DNA of 64,000 nt from Kordiimonadaceae bacterium (GTDB lineage Bacteria > Pseudomonadota > Alphaproteobacteria > Sphingomonadales > Kordiimonadaceae). Within the stretch, counting starts at the first letter, position 1; the number at the start of each line of letters is the position of its first letter. The position numbers and the translations under genes are program-made. Shown piece by piece: positions 54,146-63,549 of the stretch. The notes under the pieces were generated by a model. That model was not told the origin of the DNA and searched no databases. It saw only the letters and a list, made by a program, of their open reading frames with translations. The stretch is from contig JAEPQB010000001.1 in NCBI GenBank assembly GCA_017640725.1, forward strand, positions 1,054,001 through 1,118,000. Reading direction: 5' to 3'.

Positions 54146-57025
54146 TTAGCGGTCCAGCCAAACGGTCCAGCCAAGCGTCCAATCATTGTTGGCATCTGGG
54201 ACCGCACCAACGGCCGTTACTGCATCGAAGAAGCTGTCGATCGCGCTCACGTCCGTGAAGGTCACATTCGCCTCAACAGCACCGTTGATGTAAGTTTTGA
54301 AAGCTTCGGCACCAGCAAGAGCTGTCAGGCTGTCCGTTCCAACCTGATTGTTTGCCTGGTTGGTGAAATACGCCTCAAGGTCGAAGACATTGTCATCACT
54401 TTGGAACACCTCAGCGCAGCTGTCACTCAGGAGCGCGCTCTCGATGGTGAGTGTGCCAGTGAGGTCCGTTGCGCTCGTGCCCGCGGCGGTAAATGTCGCT
54501 GTGTCGTCGATGTCGAGACATGCGTCACCCATTTGAGCCACAACCACGTTCCAGAGGTTTGCACCTGTGCCTTCACGCAGCAGAACACCAACATCTGTCT
54601 CGCCGCCTGCAGCCAGTGAACCAACGATTGTCGCGTTTGCGATCATTGGCTGAGCGCGCGGCAGGAAGTCGTTACCGTCGCCGAAGTTATCAGCTTCGAT
54701 ACCTTGGTCAGACGCTGGCTGGTTCGGGTTTTGTATAATCAGCAGGTGCTGGATTTTACCGCGCCAGCCTTGTGTCCAGTCGAGGCTGTCATCATCAGCG
54801 CCGGTAATAACCACATGCTTGGCTTCAGCTGTGCCGCCGAAGAACTCGATACCGTCATCAGCACCATTGTGAACTTGCAGGAAGTCGATCTCGGTGCCGC
54901 TACCAACGCCCTGGAAGGCGATGCCGTTCAGTTCGTCGTCTGCGGTGATTGGGTTTCCTGCATAGATTACGCGCGTGTAGAAAATCTGACCGCTGTCATC
55001 CGTGTCGTCGGAGCCGCCAAAGAGGCCACTGTCGCCCTCACCTTGCGCCTCACACGGCAGGCCAACACCATCACAAGTGTTCAGTGTGGCGCGTCCATTG
55101 ATAACCAGCCCGCCCCAAAGCGACGTGTCGCTATCCAAGTCACGGGTTTCCGGGTTAAGCGCTGTGAATGTCACTGGCGCGTCGACAGTGCCGTTTGAAT
55201 TCAGCTGAGAGCCACGGGAGATAATCAGGTACGATTGTGGGTCAGCACCTTGAATTGTGACACCAGGATCAATTGTCAGGCTTGCAGCATCACCGGTTGC
55301 CAACGGGTTGGCAGGGTCCGGACCGAGGTCAACACCAAACACGACACGACCATCAAGGATGTAATCCAGGCCAGAAACCAGCGTCAGGTCGTTGGTATAT
55401 GTACCGGAGATTACACAAGCGCCATCCGTGTTGGTTGTTGTACCGCTTGGGCACTCTGGGTCCGGGTTCAGGCCGTATGTCCAGTTCAAAGTCCAGTTGT
55501 CAGCAGCAGATGAGCTTGCCACAGCGCCGGCGTAGTCAACACTATCAAAGAATGCGTCAACTGCGCTTGGGTCGGTTGCCACAACCGCATTTTCCGCAGA
55601 GCCATTAATGAAACGGTTGGACAGCGATGTTGCGCCGACAACATTGTTCGCCTGGTTGGTGAAGAATGCTTCAAGGTCAAAGACATTGTCGTCGCTCTGG
55701 AACACTTCGGCACAGTCTGTGCCCAGCAGTGTAGATTCGATCGTCAGTGTGCCAGTTAGGCTTGTTGCGCTTGATCCAGCAGCCGTGAAGGTTGCTGTGT
55801 CATCGATATCGAGGCAGGCGTCGCCCATGTCTGAAACGACTGAGTTCCAGATGTTGGCGCCGGTACCTTCACGCAGCAGCATGCCCACATCGGATTCGCC
55901 GCCGCGCGAGAATGAGCCAACAATTGTAAAGTTGGAGAGTTGCGGCTGTGCGCGCGGCAGGAAGTCGTTGCCGTCGCCGAAGTTATCCGCTTCGATGCCC
56001 TGGTCAGACGCTGGCTGTGCCGGGTTTTGGATAATAATCACGTGCTGGGCTTTGCCGCGCCAACCCTGGGTCCAGTCCAGGCTGTCATCGTCAGCACCGG
56101 TGATCACCACATATTTCGCTTGTGCTGTGCCGCCAAAAAACTCGATGCCGTCGTCAGCACCATTGTGCACCTGAATGAATTCAAGCGTTGTGCCAGAACC
56201 TACGCCCTGGAAGGCAATGCCGTTCAATTCATCATCAGCGGTAATTGGATTACCTGCGTACTTGACCTGAATGTAGCGCATGGTTCCGCTCGAATCGGTA
56301 TCGTCATCACCGCCATAAAGGCCGCTGTCGCCTTCTCCTTGTGCTTCACACGTGCCGTCACCGTTACATGTGTTGATGGAAGCAGCACCGTTCACAACAA
56401 TGCCGCCCCACTCTGAGGTGAACGGTTCGTCGAGAAGCGCGCCAGAGTGCGTGCCCTGATCGGAAATACCGAGCTCATCAGACAGGTCGAGGTCTAGCGC
56501 CGACGTGAATACGATTGGGTCGCTTGCGCTACCGTTTGCTTCGATAGCAGAACCCCGCGCAATAACGAGAACATCACTTGCAGTTGCACCGTAGATAACC
56601 GCGCCGGGCTCAATTGTCAGGGTTGCAGAAGCGCCGTCAGCAGCAGTGCCGTCAGCGCCGGTATCAGACCCGATAACAACCTGACCGCTTAGCTGATAAA
56701 TGTTGCCGGCTGTCAGGGTAACGTCAGACGTGATTGGCGCAGAAATTGGGCCAGTTAACTGGCAATGGGTTTGCTCACCAACCGTAACGGATGTAGTGCC
56801 CGTCGGGCAGTTACCTGCTGAGGTGTATTCGATGCCGCCACGGCCAATTTTTACCGATGGTTCCGGATCAGGCTCTGGCTCGGGCTCTGGTTCTGGTTGA
56901 GGCGCAGGCGCCGGTGAATCAATGCCTGGTGAAGCCAGCTCAGTGCTATCGTCACCACAAGCCACAAGCGCACTTGAAGCAACAGCGGCCAGAAGAGTCT
57001 TTTTAAGGAGGTCAAGGTTGGTCAT
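54146..57025 (-). CDS. Large surface-type lipoprotein with two similar beta-helix-like halves
   Basis: A 959-residue exported lipoprotein: signal with lipobox LVAC (Cys23), a Pro-Glu tether (about 42-56), then two homologous halves (about 73-520 and 522-959). Both contain the pattern Cys-Pro-x-Gly-Thr-Thr, a core CEAQGEGDSGL, an Asp-rich YAGNPITADDELNGIAF, and ITGADDDSLDWTQGWRGK. The repeated hydrophobic strands suggest right-handed beta-helices with bound calcium. I know no enzymatic motif in it. Lying between a prepilin peptidase and a TonB receptor, next to a type II operon, it is a good type II substrate that may work at the cell surface with the receptor. ATG 57025 is chosen (GGGGAAA upstream). 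Confidence 0.85.
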   Translation of the reverse strand: MTNLDLLKKTLLAAVASSALVACGDDSTELASPGIDSPAPAPQPEPEPEPEPDPEPSVKIGRGGIEYTSAGNCPTGTTSVTVGEQTHCQLTGPISAPITSDVTLTAGNIYQLSGQVVIGSDTGADGTAADGASATLTIEPGAVIYGATASDVLVIARGSAIEANGSASDPIVFTSALDLDLSDELGISDQGTHSGALLDEPFTSEWGGIVVNGAASINTCNGDGTCEAQGEGDSGLYGGDDDTDSSGTMRYIQVKYAGNPITADDELNGIAFQGVGSGTTLEFIQVHNGADDGIEFFGGTAQAKYVVITGADDDSLDWTQGWRGKAQHVIIIQNPAQPASDQGIEADNFGDGNDFLPRAQPQLSNFTIVGSFSRGGESDVGMLLREGTGANIWNSVVSDMGDACLDIDDTATFTAAGSSATSLTGTLTIESTLLGTDCAEVFQSDDNVFDLEAFFTNQANNVVGATSLSNRFINGSAENAVVATDPSAVDAFFDSVDYAGAVASSSAADNWTLNWTYGLNPDPECPSGTTTNTDGACVISGTYTNDLTLVSGLDYILDGRVVFGVDLGPDPANPLATGDAASLTIDPGVTIQGADPQSYLIISRGSQLNSNGTVDAPVTFTALNPETRDLDSDTSLWGGLVINGRATLNTCDGVGLPCEAQGEGDSGLFGGSDDTDDSGQIFYTRVIYAGNPITADDELNGIAFQGVGSGTEIDFLQVHNGADDGIEFFGGTAEAKHVVITGADDDSLDWTQGWRGKIQHLLIIQNPNQPASDQGIEADNFGDGNDFLPRAQPMIANATIVGSLAAGGETDVGVLLREGTGANLWNVVVAQMGDACLDIDDTATFTAAGTSATDLTGTLTIESALLSDSCAEVFQSDDNVFDLEAYFTNQANNQVGTDSLTALAGAEAFKTYINGAVEANVTFTDVSAIDSFFDAVTAVGAVPDANNDWTLGWTVWLDR
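54149..56809 (-). repeat. Internal tandem duplication in the lipoprotein gene
   Basis: The two halves of the coding sequence, about 55466-56809 and 54149-55462, encode alignable domains of about 440 residues with several runs of identical residues, so this is a gene-internal duplication. Short DNA stretches are also nearly identical and could recombine. Confidence 0.8.
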
Positions 57026-57133
57026 CATTTTCCCCGTTCGACGAAATCCGTCACCTGAATAGTCGTTGTTTCAGTTATTGAGACCCAGCGAGTGGGCCCG
57101 CCGGTTCATTGCGGATGACATCTAATGGGGGTT

Positions 57134-57194
57134 TGTGACGGTTTCTTTTCAGTTGTTTTACCGTTTTTGTAACATTGCAGTCACAAAATGTGAC
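57134..57194. promoter_or_regulatory. Palindrome and direct repeats upstream of the duplicated lipoprotein
   Basis: GTCACA-AAA-TGTGAC is a perfect palindrome at 57180-57194. TGTGACGGT occurs twice, at 57134-57142 and 57189-57197. On the minus strand TGTGAC and TGTTAC start 11 bases apart (57185-57169), the spacing of PhoB half-sites, though each has one mismatch to TGTCAC. This 215-base gap separates the prepilin peptidase stop from the lipoprotein start and should hold its promoter. Confidence 0.4.
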
Positions 57195-57243
57195 GGTAGC
57201 GCCACGTGCTTTTTATCGGCTAAAAATCAAAGGCTTAATGGTG

Positions 57244-57831
57244 TTATATTTGTGGGAACAACCAAACCAGCCAGGCACCGATAGCGAGAAAAATGCCAAA
57301 TGGCACTGGGTTTTTGACAAGCTGTTTACGATTTTCGCCTTTTGCGAACATTAGCGACAGACTCGTCACCATCAGCGCGGACAGCGATGCTGTCAAAAGG
57401 ACAAAAGGCAGGTTAAGCCACCCAAGCCATAAGCCAACACCTCCCAGCAATTTGGCATCACCGAGACCTATGCCACTGCGCCCCCTAAGCAGCCTGTAAA
57501 AAAAATTGAGCAGAGGAAAAAACATGAGCCCCACCAAACCCCCAATCATATGGCCAACAAGCAGGGCTTGAGGCACGGTAAGCAGCATCGCAATGCTCGT
57601 GAGCGCAAGCGTACCTGTCAGCAGATTTGGCAATCTGAAATAATGAAAGTCATACCAACTCAGGGCGGCGAGATTGACAAACAATACAAGCGAAAGAACC
57701 GTCGGTTTGGAGGAAAACCACCAGGCGCAGGCAAAGACCAAAGCCACAACACCAAATGAAACAGCCCCAAAAACGCTGGGCGTTCTGGTTTGCAGGATAA
57801 TTTCCTCAGGTTCAAATGGTTGATCTGACAT
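57244..57831 (-). CDS. Prepilin peptidase (A24 family), single-domain
   Basis: A 195-residue membrane aspartic peptidase with catalytic Asp61 (SWYDFHYFRLPN) and Asp125 (GLGDAKLLGG, the GxGD motif) and about six hydrophobic segments. It should cut the leaders of GspG to GspK. It lacks the N-terminal zinc-binding and methyltransferase domain of classical GspO/PilD and is as short as CpaA/TadV. ATG 57831 is preferred over GTG 57855. It lies upstream of the duplicated lipoprotein on the same strand, outside the gsp operon itself. Confidence 0.87.
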   Translation of the reverse strand: MSDQPFEPEEIILQTRTPSVFGAVSFGVVALVFACAWWFSSKPTVLSLVLFVNLAALSWYDFHYFRLPNLLTGTLALTSIAMLLTVPQALLVGHMIGGLVGLMFFPLLNFFYRLLRGRSGIGLGDAKLLGGVGLWLGWLNLPFVLLTASLSALMVTSLSLMFAKGENRKQLVKNPVPFGIFLAIGAWLVWLFPQI

Positions 57832-57936
57832 TGCTCGGCTCTCGTGACAGGTCACCCACTATTGCAAGTTGGCAGCTCATTTCATAGTGGGTTGACCGTG
57901 GCATGCGGAGTGCATCGCATTTTCACCACGCCAAAG

Positions 57937-57974
57937 AAAAACAGGGTCACCCAATCGGGCAACCCTGTTTTTTT
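57937..57974. terminator. Rho-independent terminator
   Basis: AAAAACAGGGT (57937-57947) pairs with ACCCTGTTTTT (57962-57972); CCC and GGG can pair inside. T-runs follow on both strands, so it can work in both directions. On the minus strand it lies about 50 bases after the stop of the small exported protein at 58023-58427 and ends that transcript before the peptidase gene. Confidence 0.8.
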
Positions 57975-58022
57975 GTGTAACTGCGTATTAAACGAAGAAA
58001 CGCGAATGAACCAACAAATAGG

Positions 58023-58427
58023 TTATTGGTCCAAGCGAGCCAGCGCGATTTTCGCAATCGTTTTAACGCGACGCGGCTTTCCCGAACGGGTCAGTGCGTA
58101 TGGGTTTTCTTTAGCGGCAAGAATGTCGTTGTAAATCGCTACTGCCAAATCAGTCCGGCCAGTCGCGCTATAAACAAAGGCAAGATTGAGTTTAGAGAAA
58201 ACTTCATCTTCTTCTGCAACGGATTCACCAAGAAGAGCGGCTTCAGCTTTCGCCCAGTCACGCTTCTTTAACTCTTTGTCGGCAAAATCTTGCTCATCAA
58301 TGTGATTTACTGCCATCACCGGATCACTATCGGTGGCGTCGGCGAGAGCACCTCCAAGTGTTGCAAACGGGACCATTGCGGCCAGAACACTCGTAGTTGC
58401 CATCTTTCTTATCTTTATAAGACGCAT
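58023..58427 (-). CDS. Exported tetratricopeptide-like protein
   Basis: A 134-residue protein with a signal peptide (MRLIKIRKMATTSVLAAMVP, cleavage near ALA-DAT) and a helical body whose FSKLNLAFVYSATGRTDLAVAIYNDIL looks like one tetratricopeptide repeat. ATG 58427 follows ACAGGAGATTAGT. The function is unknown; a protein-protein role in the periplasm is likely. It is divergent from the gene at 58737 and ends before a strong terminator. Confidence 0.75.
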   Translation of the reverse strand: MRLIKIRKMATTSVLAAMVPFATLGGALADATDSDPVMAVNHIDEQDFADKELKKRDWAKAEAALLGESVAEEDEVFSKLNLAFVYSATGRTDLAVAIYNDILAAKENPYALTRSGKPRRVKTIAKIALARLDQ

Positions 58428-58736
58428 ACTAATCTCCTGTGGCAAACCTTACTATTATCAACATGTTTGTTACAGAAATATGTAACATAAATATCTTTCT
58501 AGAAGCTAGCTAAAATTAACCTTTTGAGATTATTGCGAAAAATTTTTTTTCATTTGTCATACAAAAAAACCAAAGTTGGCCCAATAATTTAGCAAAAACG
58601 AAACTGATTCGCAGGTCCGACTGTGAATTTTTTATGACATGCCCAAAAAAATACAGACAGTCTGATTCCGTTCGAGTAGACGGGTGCCAAGAGCGCGCTA
58701 ATCGTGTTCTAAGTTTGTATGGATTATGGGTCGAGC
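58428..58736. promoter_or_regulatory. Divergent AT-rich control region, about 309 bases
   Basis: It lies between two divergent small exported-protein genes. TGTTAC (58468-58473) and GTAACA (58482-58487) form a spaced inverted repeat 41 bases before the minus-strand start. TGTCATA (58555-58561) and TATGACA (58633-58639) form another, 71 bases apart. Runs of T and A at 58541-58567 could bend the DNA. I cannot place the promoters firmly. Confidence 0.4.
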
Positions 58737-59294
58737 ATGATGGCGAAAGCTCACAAAATTGGAATGATGACGACACTGGCGGCGCTGTTTATCGCAGCGG
58801 CGACACCAGCGTATGCGTCTGCCGCGCCAACTAAACCAACCGACCCCATCCGCGCCGCAGAGCCGACACCGTTTTTGACTGCCGAGCAGTCAGATGCGTA
58901 TGCCGCCGCTCTTAAGTTTGTTGTATCCGCCGGCCTGACCAAAAACCTGTCTCTGCTTCTCCTTGAGGAAGTCAAACAGTCCGACGAAGTAAACGCTGCG
59001 ATTGATCGCAATGGCATGGACGATGTGCAGGTCAAGGTGGTTCGCGCCATTCGCGCAGCTCAAAAAGCACATGGCGGCGAGTGGGCTGCGGTGCTGGCGC
59101 GCGCCTACAGCCAATTTTTTACGGCCTCTGAAATGCAATCAATTTTGAAAGAGCGTGAAAACTCGGCGCATTTCATTCGTTTGCTTCAACTTCAGGAAAA
59201 GCTCGCGCAAACCATTCGCCTGGAAGGCGACGCCATCTTTAATCAAGCGCGCACTGAAGTCCTGGGCACGGTTGCCCTTCGCCTGTCACGCTAA
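58737..59294 (+). CDS. Exported protein, DUF2059-like
   Basis: A 185-residue protein with signal peptide (MMAKAHKIGMMTTLAALFIAAATPAYA shown in part: MTTLAALFIAAATPAYA) and a helical body. The stretch ARAYSQFFTASEMQSILKE resembles the FT-x-x-E-x-x-x-I signature of DUF2059 proteins. The function is unknown. Start could be ATG 58719, 58737 or 58740; the signal peptide works with any of them and I give 58737. It is convergent with phoU, 42 bases away. Confidence 0.68.
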   Translation: MMAKAHKIGMMTTLAALFIAAATPAYASAAPTKPTDPIRAAEPTPFLTAEQSDAYAAALKFVVSAGLTKNLSLLLLEEVKQSDEVNAAIDRNGMDDVQVKVVRAIRAAQKAHGGEWAAVLARAYSQFFTASEMQSILKERENSAHFIRLLQLQEKLAQTIRLEGDAIFNQARTEVLGTVALRLSR

Positions 59295-59336
59295 AGCTCC
59301 ATTTACTGGAATAAACCTGGCTAACCGCTCGATCCT

Positions 59337-60035
59337 TCAAGGAAGGCGTGCGTTTTCATCTCGTGCTTGCCGGGCTTCCTCAAGAAACCGACCTGTGATG
59401 GTATAATAAACTTGCTCGGCAACATTGGTGGCCTGATCGCCGATGCGCTCCAGGTTTTTGGCAATCATTAAATAGTGACTGAGTATTGCGATATGCTCTG
59501 GTGCTTCCATCATGCGGGCCAAAATTTGGCGATAGGCCGCGTTATACATATTGTCCAAATGTTCATCGCGTTCCCACACAGCAATGGCTTCATCGGCGCC
59601 GCGCTGCACATAAGCATCCATGACGTCCTGGATCATTTCATTGGCTTCGGTCGCCATCTCGTCCAGCAAATGCGGCATCAGCACAACGCCTTGGCCCTCG
59701 GCAATTGCGATTGTTCGACGTGCAATGTTTTTGGCATAGTCGCCCATGCGTTCAATCATCGTGGACATCTTCAACGCAGACACCACTTCGCGCAGATCAT
59801 CAGCAACCGGCGCGCGGCGCGCAAATACGCCAACCACAGTGTTTTCTGCCTGCACTTCAAGCGCATCCAGGGCTTTGTCCGCTGCCCGCGCCTCTTGCGC
59901 CAGATCCGTGTCCTGGTCCTTCAGGGCCCGCATAGAGTCTGCAAGCTGTTCAGCGGCAAGACTACCCATGCGCACGATCACACTGCGAACTTCCTTCAGC
60001 TCGTCATCATATGTCCGTAAAATATGCTGGCTCAT
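59337..60035 (-). CDS. phoU: Phosphate transport regulator PhoU
   Basis: A 232-residue all-helical protein with two PhoU repeats (about 10-105 and 115-210), including the metal-binding type motifs MIERMGDYAKNIAR and NLERIGDQATNVAE. PhoU couples the Pst transporter to the PhoR/PhoB signalling pair and represses it when phosphate is plentiful. It starts 16 bases after the pstB stop and is the last gene of the operon in this window. Confidence 0.95.
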   Translation of the reverse strand: MSQHILRTYDDELKEVRSVIVRMGSLAAEQLADSMRALKDQDTDLAQEARAADKALDALEVQAENTVVGVFARRAPVADDLREVVSALKMSTMIERMGDYAKNIARRTIAIAEGQGVVLMPHLLDEMATEANEMIQDVMDAYVQRGADEAIAVWERDEHLDNMYNAAYRQILARMMEAPEHIAILSHYLMIAKNLERIGDQATNVAEQVYYTITGRFLEEARQARDENARLP

Positions 60036-60051
60036 TTCAGCGCCCTATCTT

Positions 60052-60846
60052 TTATCCGATCCGACCCGTGATGTAATCGCGGGTTTGCTCCTGCTGGGGC
60101 GCGGTAAATATCTGCGTTGTGTCGCCATATTCGATCATTTCACCAAGATGAAAGAAAACGGTTTTTTGCGACACGCGTGCAGCTTGTTGCATGCTGTGGG
60201 TTACAATTACGATAGCATAGCGTCCGCTCAGCTCGTCAATCAAGGCCTCCACCTTGGCGGTGGCAATGGGGTCAAGCGACGAACAGGGTTCGTCCATCAA
60301 AATCACCTCAGGGTTCACGGCAATGGCGCGTGCTATGCAAAGCCTTTGTTGCTGACCGCCCGAGAGCGCAGTACCCAGGTGATCCAGCCGGTCTTTCACC
60401 TCGTGCCACAAACCGGCTTTTTCAAGCGAGGCTTCGACAATCTCGTCGAGGGCATCCCTGTCGGTCGCCAGGCCATGAATACGGGGCCCATACGCAACAT
60501 TGTCATATATTGACTTTGGAAAAGGGTTTGGCTTTTGAAACACCATGCCAACGCGGGCACGCAATTGAACAACATCAATGTCGCTCGCATAAACGTCTTT
60601 ACCGTCCAAATAAATTTGCCCCCGAACTTCACAATCACTGATCGTGTCATTCATCCGGTTCAGGCACCTGAGCAGCGTTGACTTGCCACAACCTGATGGA
60701 CCAATGAGCGCTGTCACCTTGTCGGAGTATAAATCAAGATTGATGCCTTTCACGGCATGTACATCACCGTAGCGTACATGCACATCGCGAATAGACATCT
60801 TCGGCTTGGATTCTGTAGCCATTAATGGTTCCACAACAGCGTTCAT
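60052..60846 (-). CDS. pstB: Phosphate ABC transporter ATP-binding protein PstB
   Basis: A 264-residue ATPase with Walker [11 protein letters not shown], the PstB-typical [20 protein letters not shown], signature [14 protein letters not shown] and Walker [14 protein letters not shown]. It drives phosphate import through PstC and PstA. ATG 60846 lies two bases after the pstA stop; the in-frame TTG at 60855 would overlap pstA. Confidence 0.96.
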   Translation of the reverse strand: MNAVVEPLMATESKPKMSIRDVHVRYGDVHAVKGINLDLYSDKVTALIGPSGCGKSTLLRCLNRMNDTISDCEVRGQIYLDGKDVYASDIDVVQLRARVGMVFQKPNPFPKSIYDNVAYGPRIHGLATDRDALDEIVEASLEKAGLWHEVKDRLDHLGTALSGGQQQRLCIARAIAVNPEVILMDEPCSSLDPIATAKVEALIDELSGRYAIVIVTHSMQQAARVSQKTVFFHLGEMIEYGDTTQIFTAPQQEQTRDYITGRIG

Positions 60847-60848
60847 AT

Positions 60849-62177
60849 TTACCAATTCCGCTCAAATTTCTGGCGCAACCAAATGGCGATACCGTTCATG
60901 GATATAAGGAAAAACAACAGCACCATAATGGCAGCAGATGTTTTTTCTATGAAGGCGCGCTCTGGACTGTCCGCCCACAAAAAGATCTGCACCGGCAACA
61001 CCGTAGCCGGGTCATCTATACCAGTTGGCACATCAACAATAAAAGCAACCATCCCAATCATCAGAAGCGGCGCACTTTCCCCCAGGGCGCGTGACATGCC
61101 AATAATCGTGCCCGTCAAAATGCCCGGCATCGCCTGTGGGACTACATGATGGAATGCCACCTGCATTGGCGACGCGCCCAGACCGCGCGCAGCGTCTCTG
61201 ATCGATTGGGGCACCGCAGTTATAGCGGCTCGCGCAGATATGATGATTGTAGGAAGTGAAAGGAGCGCAAGGGTCAGGCCGCCTACCAGCGGAGCGGACC
61301 GCGCCATTCCCACTGCCCCCAGGAAAAACGCTAACCCCAGCAGGCCAAACACGATCGACGGCACTGCAGCCAGGTTGTTGATGTTGATCTCGATGATCGT
61401 GGTGAGCCGGTTTCTGGGCGCAAACTCTTCCAGGTAAATGGCTGCCGCCAAACCAATGGGAAACGCAGTCAGCAAAGTCACCAACAGTGTCAGGGCGGAA
61501 CCGACAACTGCGCCCCAGACGCCCACCAATTCGGGCTCCCGGCTGTCGCCCGACGTAATGAAACGGGGATGAAAGTTCAGTGAAACGCGATTTTCTGATT
61601 GCAAAAGGCTCAACCAACCAACTTCTTTGTTTTTGAGTTTCCGATTCTCTTCAGGCAGGGACACGTCAATGTTGCCTTTTACTGCCTGGTCCACCTCGTC
61701 AGAAGCGAGCAATTGCACCGGGATAGTTGTCCCAACGATATTCGGGCTTCGCACCACGAGTGACCTTAGCTGCGATCGTGCGCCACTGCTCAGCAACCGG
61801 GTTAAACGAACCACGTCCCCACGCGCCTTCACATCTGGAAACTTTTCAAGCAGGGCCTGGCGAAGGATACGTTGCATATTGACCTGGGCAACCGCTTGCG
61901 AAAACTCAGACCGTGGCAGCGCCGGGTCTGGCAAAATACTGGCATCAAATGAAACGTCGATCTCGATACTTGTCTGGAAGAAGCCGGATACGCCGGTCTG
62001 AATAATGTTGCCCAACAAAACAATCAGGAACAGCGTAGCGGCAGCCACGGCGGAAAGACCGAGACCCCTGAACAACCGGTCCATCCAATAACGCCTGTTC
62101 AGTCGCGCCTTCATCTGAGGCGACGCCCAGTCCACTTGCTGCATCGCTGGCGGCATATGTTCGTCGTTGTCATTCAT
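60849..62177 (-). CDS. pstA: Phosphate ABC transporter permease PstA
   Basis: A 442-residue permease: cytoplasmic N-terminus, first helix (about 34-55), a long periplasmic insert (about 60-205, the DUF3333-type region of alphaproteobacterial PstA) and the BPD transmembrane domain with the EAA-like loop [23 protein letters not shown] 62177 overlaps the pstC stop by eight bases. The frame extends upstream to 62261 but without conserved sequence. Confidence 0.94.
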   Translation of the reverse strand: MNDNDEHMPPAMQQVDWASPQMKARLNRRYWMDRLFRGLGLSAVAAATLFLIVLLGNIIQTGVSGFFQTSIEIDVSFDASILPDPALPRSEFSQAVAQVNMQRILRQALLEKFPDVKARGDVVRLTRLLSSGARSQLRSLVVRSPNIVGTTIPVQLLASDEVDQAVKGNIDVSLPEENRKLKNKEVGWLSLLQSENRVSLNFHPRFITSGDSREPELVGVWGAVVGSALTLLVTLLTAFPIGLAAAIYLEEFAPRNRLTTIIEININNLAAVPSIVFGLLGLAFFLGAVGMARSAPLVGGLTLALLSLPTIIISARAAITAVPQSIRDAARGLGASPMQVAFHHVVPQAMPGILTGTIIGMSRALGESAPLLMIGMVAFIVDVPTGIDDPATVLPVQIFLWADSPERAFIEKTSAAIMVLLFFLISMNGIAIWLRQKFERNW

Positions 62178-63549
62178 AAACTTGCCTGTAGCGTCGCACC
62201 AAACGCAGCGCAAAAATGTTGAATACCAGCGTGGTGAGGAACAGCGCCAAACCAAGTGCAAAGGCAGACAGTGTTTTTGCGCTGTTGAACTCTTGGTCGC
62301 CCGTCAACAACGCCACGATTTGCACCGTTACAGTGGTAACAGCTTCCAATGGATTGGCGGTCAGGTTCGGCCGCATACCAGCCGCCATGACGACGATCAT
62401 GGTTTCCCCGACAGCCCGACTAATAGCGAGCAAAAACGAACTGATAATGCCTGGCAGGGCGGCCGGTATGATAACCCGGGCAATGGTTTCTGCAGGCGTG
62501 GCACCAAGGGCCAAGGATCCCTGTTTCATTGAATCTGGCACAGCTGTTATCGCATCGTCTGACAAAGAAGACACAAAAGGAATTATCATTATGCCCATCA
62601 CCAGGCCTGCAGCCAGTGCACTTTCACTCGCCACATCAAGACCAAAAACTGCGCCATGGTTCCGCAGCATGGGGGCAACCGTAAGGGCTGCAAAAAATCC
62701 ATAAACAACGGTTGGGATACCGGCGAGAATTTCCAGTAGCGGCTTGGCAAAACCACGAAGCGCAGGGCCCGCGTATTGGGTAAGATAAATCGCAGACAGA
62801 AGACCGATGGGCCCTGCCACACACATAGCGACAAAGCTGATCAAAAATGTACCCGCAAAAAGCGGCACCGCCCCAAATGAGCCTTCAGCGGCGATCTGGT
62901 CCACACGCAGTGCGGTTTGCGGACTCCATTTCAAACCGAAAACAAATTCAGCAATCGGCACCTGTTGGAAAAACCTCAGGCTTTCAAAAATGAGCGAGGC
63001 AACAATGCCAATAGTAATTCCAATCGCCACAAACGAACTGACCGCAAGCAACACCAGCAGCACCTGTTCATATCTCGCTCTGGCCCTGAACTTGCGCCCT
63101 ACTTTATTGGTGGCGTAAAAATACCCAGCCGCGGCAATGCCTACAGCCAGTGCCAGCGTGGCTGCGACACCCTGCTGATACAGCGAATTGAACCGGGTGG
63201 CCGCGGACAGTATTGTTTCGTCCGTTTCGATAGCAGAGCCGTTTTCTGCCACAAGCCGAATACGATTGATGAGGAGGTCAATCCGCTCGGCATTGGCGGC
63301 AACAGTCTCCTGAGGCAATCCTGAAAGAATCAGGTTTTCGACAATCAATTTACCTGTTGTTACCCAAAGCAACAGAACCAGCAAACTGGGCAAACTCACG
63401 ACAACTGCCGCATAATAGCCGTGGTATCTTGGCAAGGAGTGCAGCTGATCGGTGGCACCTGAAACCAGCGCAACCGACCTTTGCCGCACAGCGACAAAAG
63501 CGAACAGGCCTAACAAGGCAATCACGACAAAAATTGTTGCATTGGTCAC
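62170..63549 (-). CDS. pstC: Phosphate ABC transporter permease PstC
   Basis: A 459-residue permease of the long alphaproteobacterial kind: two extra N-terminal helices and a periplasmic region (about 1-160), then the BPD domain with GIPTVVYGFFAALTVAP and the EAA-like loop MKQGSLALGATPAETIARVI. It forms the channel with PstA. Start ATG 63549; pstS ends about 107 bases upstream on the same strand, and that gap has no other gene. Confidence 0.93.
   Translation of the reverse strand: MTNATIFVVIALLGLFAFVAVRQRSVALVSGATDQLHSLPRYHGYYAAVVVSLPSLLVLLLWVTTGKLIVENLILSGLPQETVAANAERIDLLINRIRLVAENGSAIETDETILSAATRFNSLYQQGVAATLALAVGIAAAGYFYATNKVGRKFRARARYEQVLLVLLAVSSFVAIGITIGIVASLIFESLRFFQQVPIAEFVFGLKWSPQTALRVDQIAAEGSFGAVPLFAGTFLISFVAMCVAGPIGLLSAIYLTQYAGPALRGFAKPLLEILAGIPTVVYGFFAALTVAPMLRNHGAVFGLDVASESALAAGLVMGIMIIPFVSSLSDDAITAVPDSMKQGSLALGATPAETIARVIIPAALPGIISSFLLAISRAVGETMIVVMAAGMRPNLTANPLEAVTTVTVQIVALLTGDQEFNSAKTLSAFALGLALFLTTLVFNIFALRLVRRYRQVYE

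Noticed and set aside
54149-56809. Long repeats that could be a mobile or CRISPR-like array
   Set aside because: The repeats are large, in frame and belong to two protein halves; there are no short regular spacers and no cas or transposase genes.
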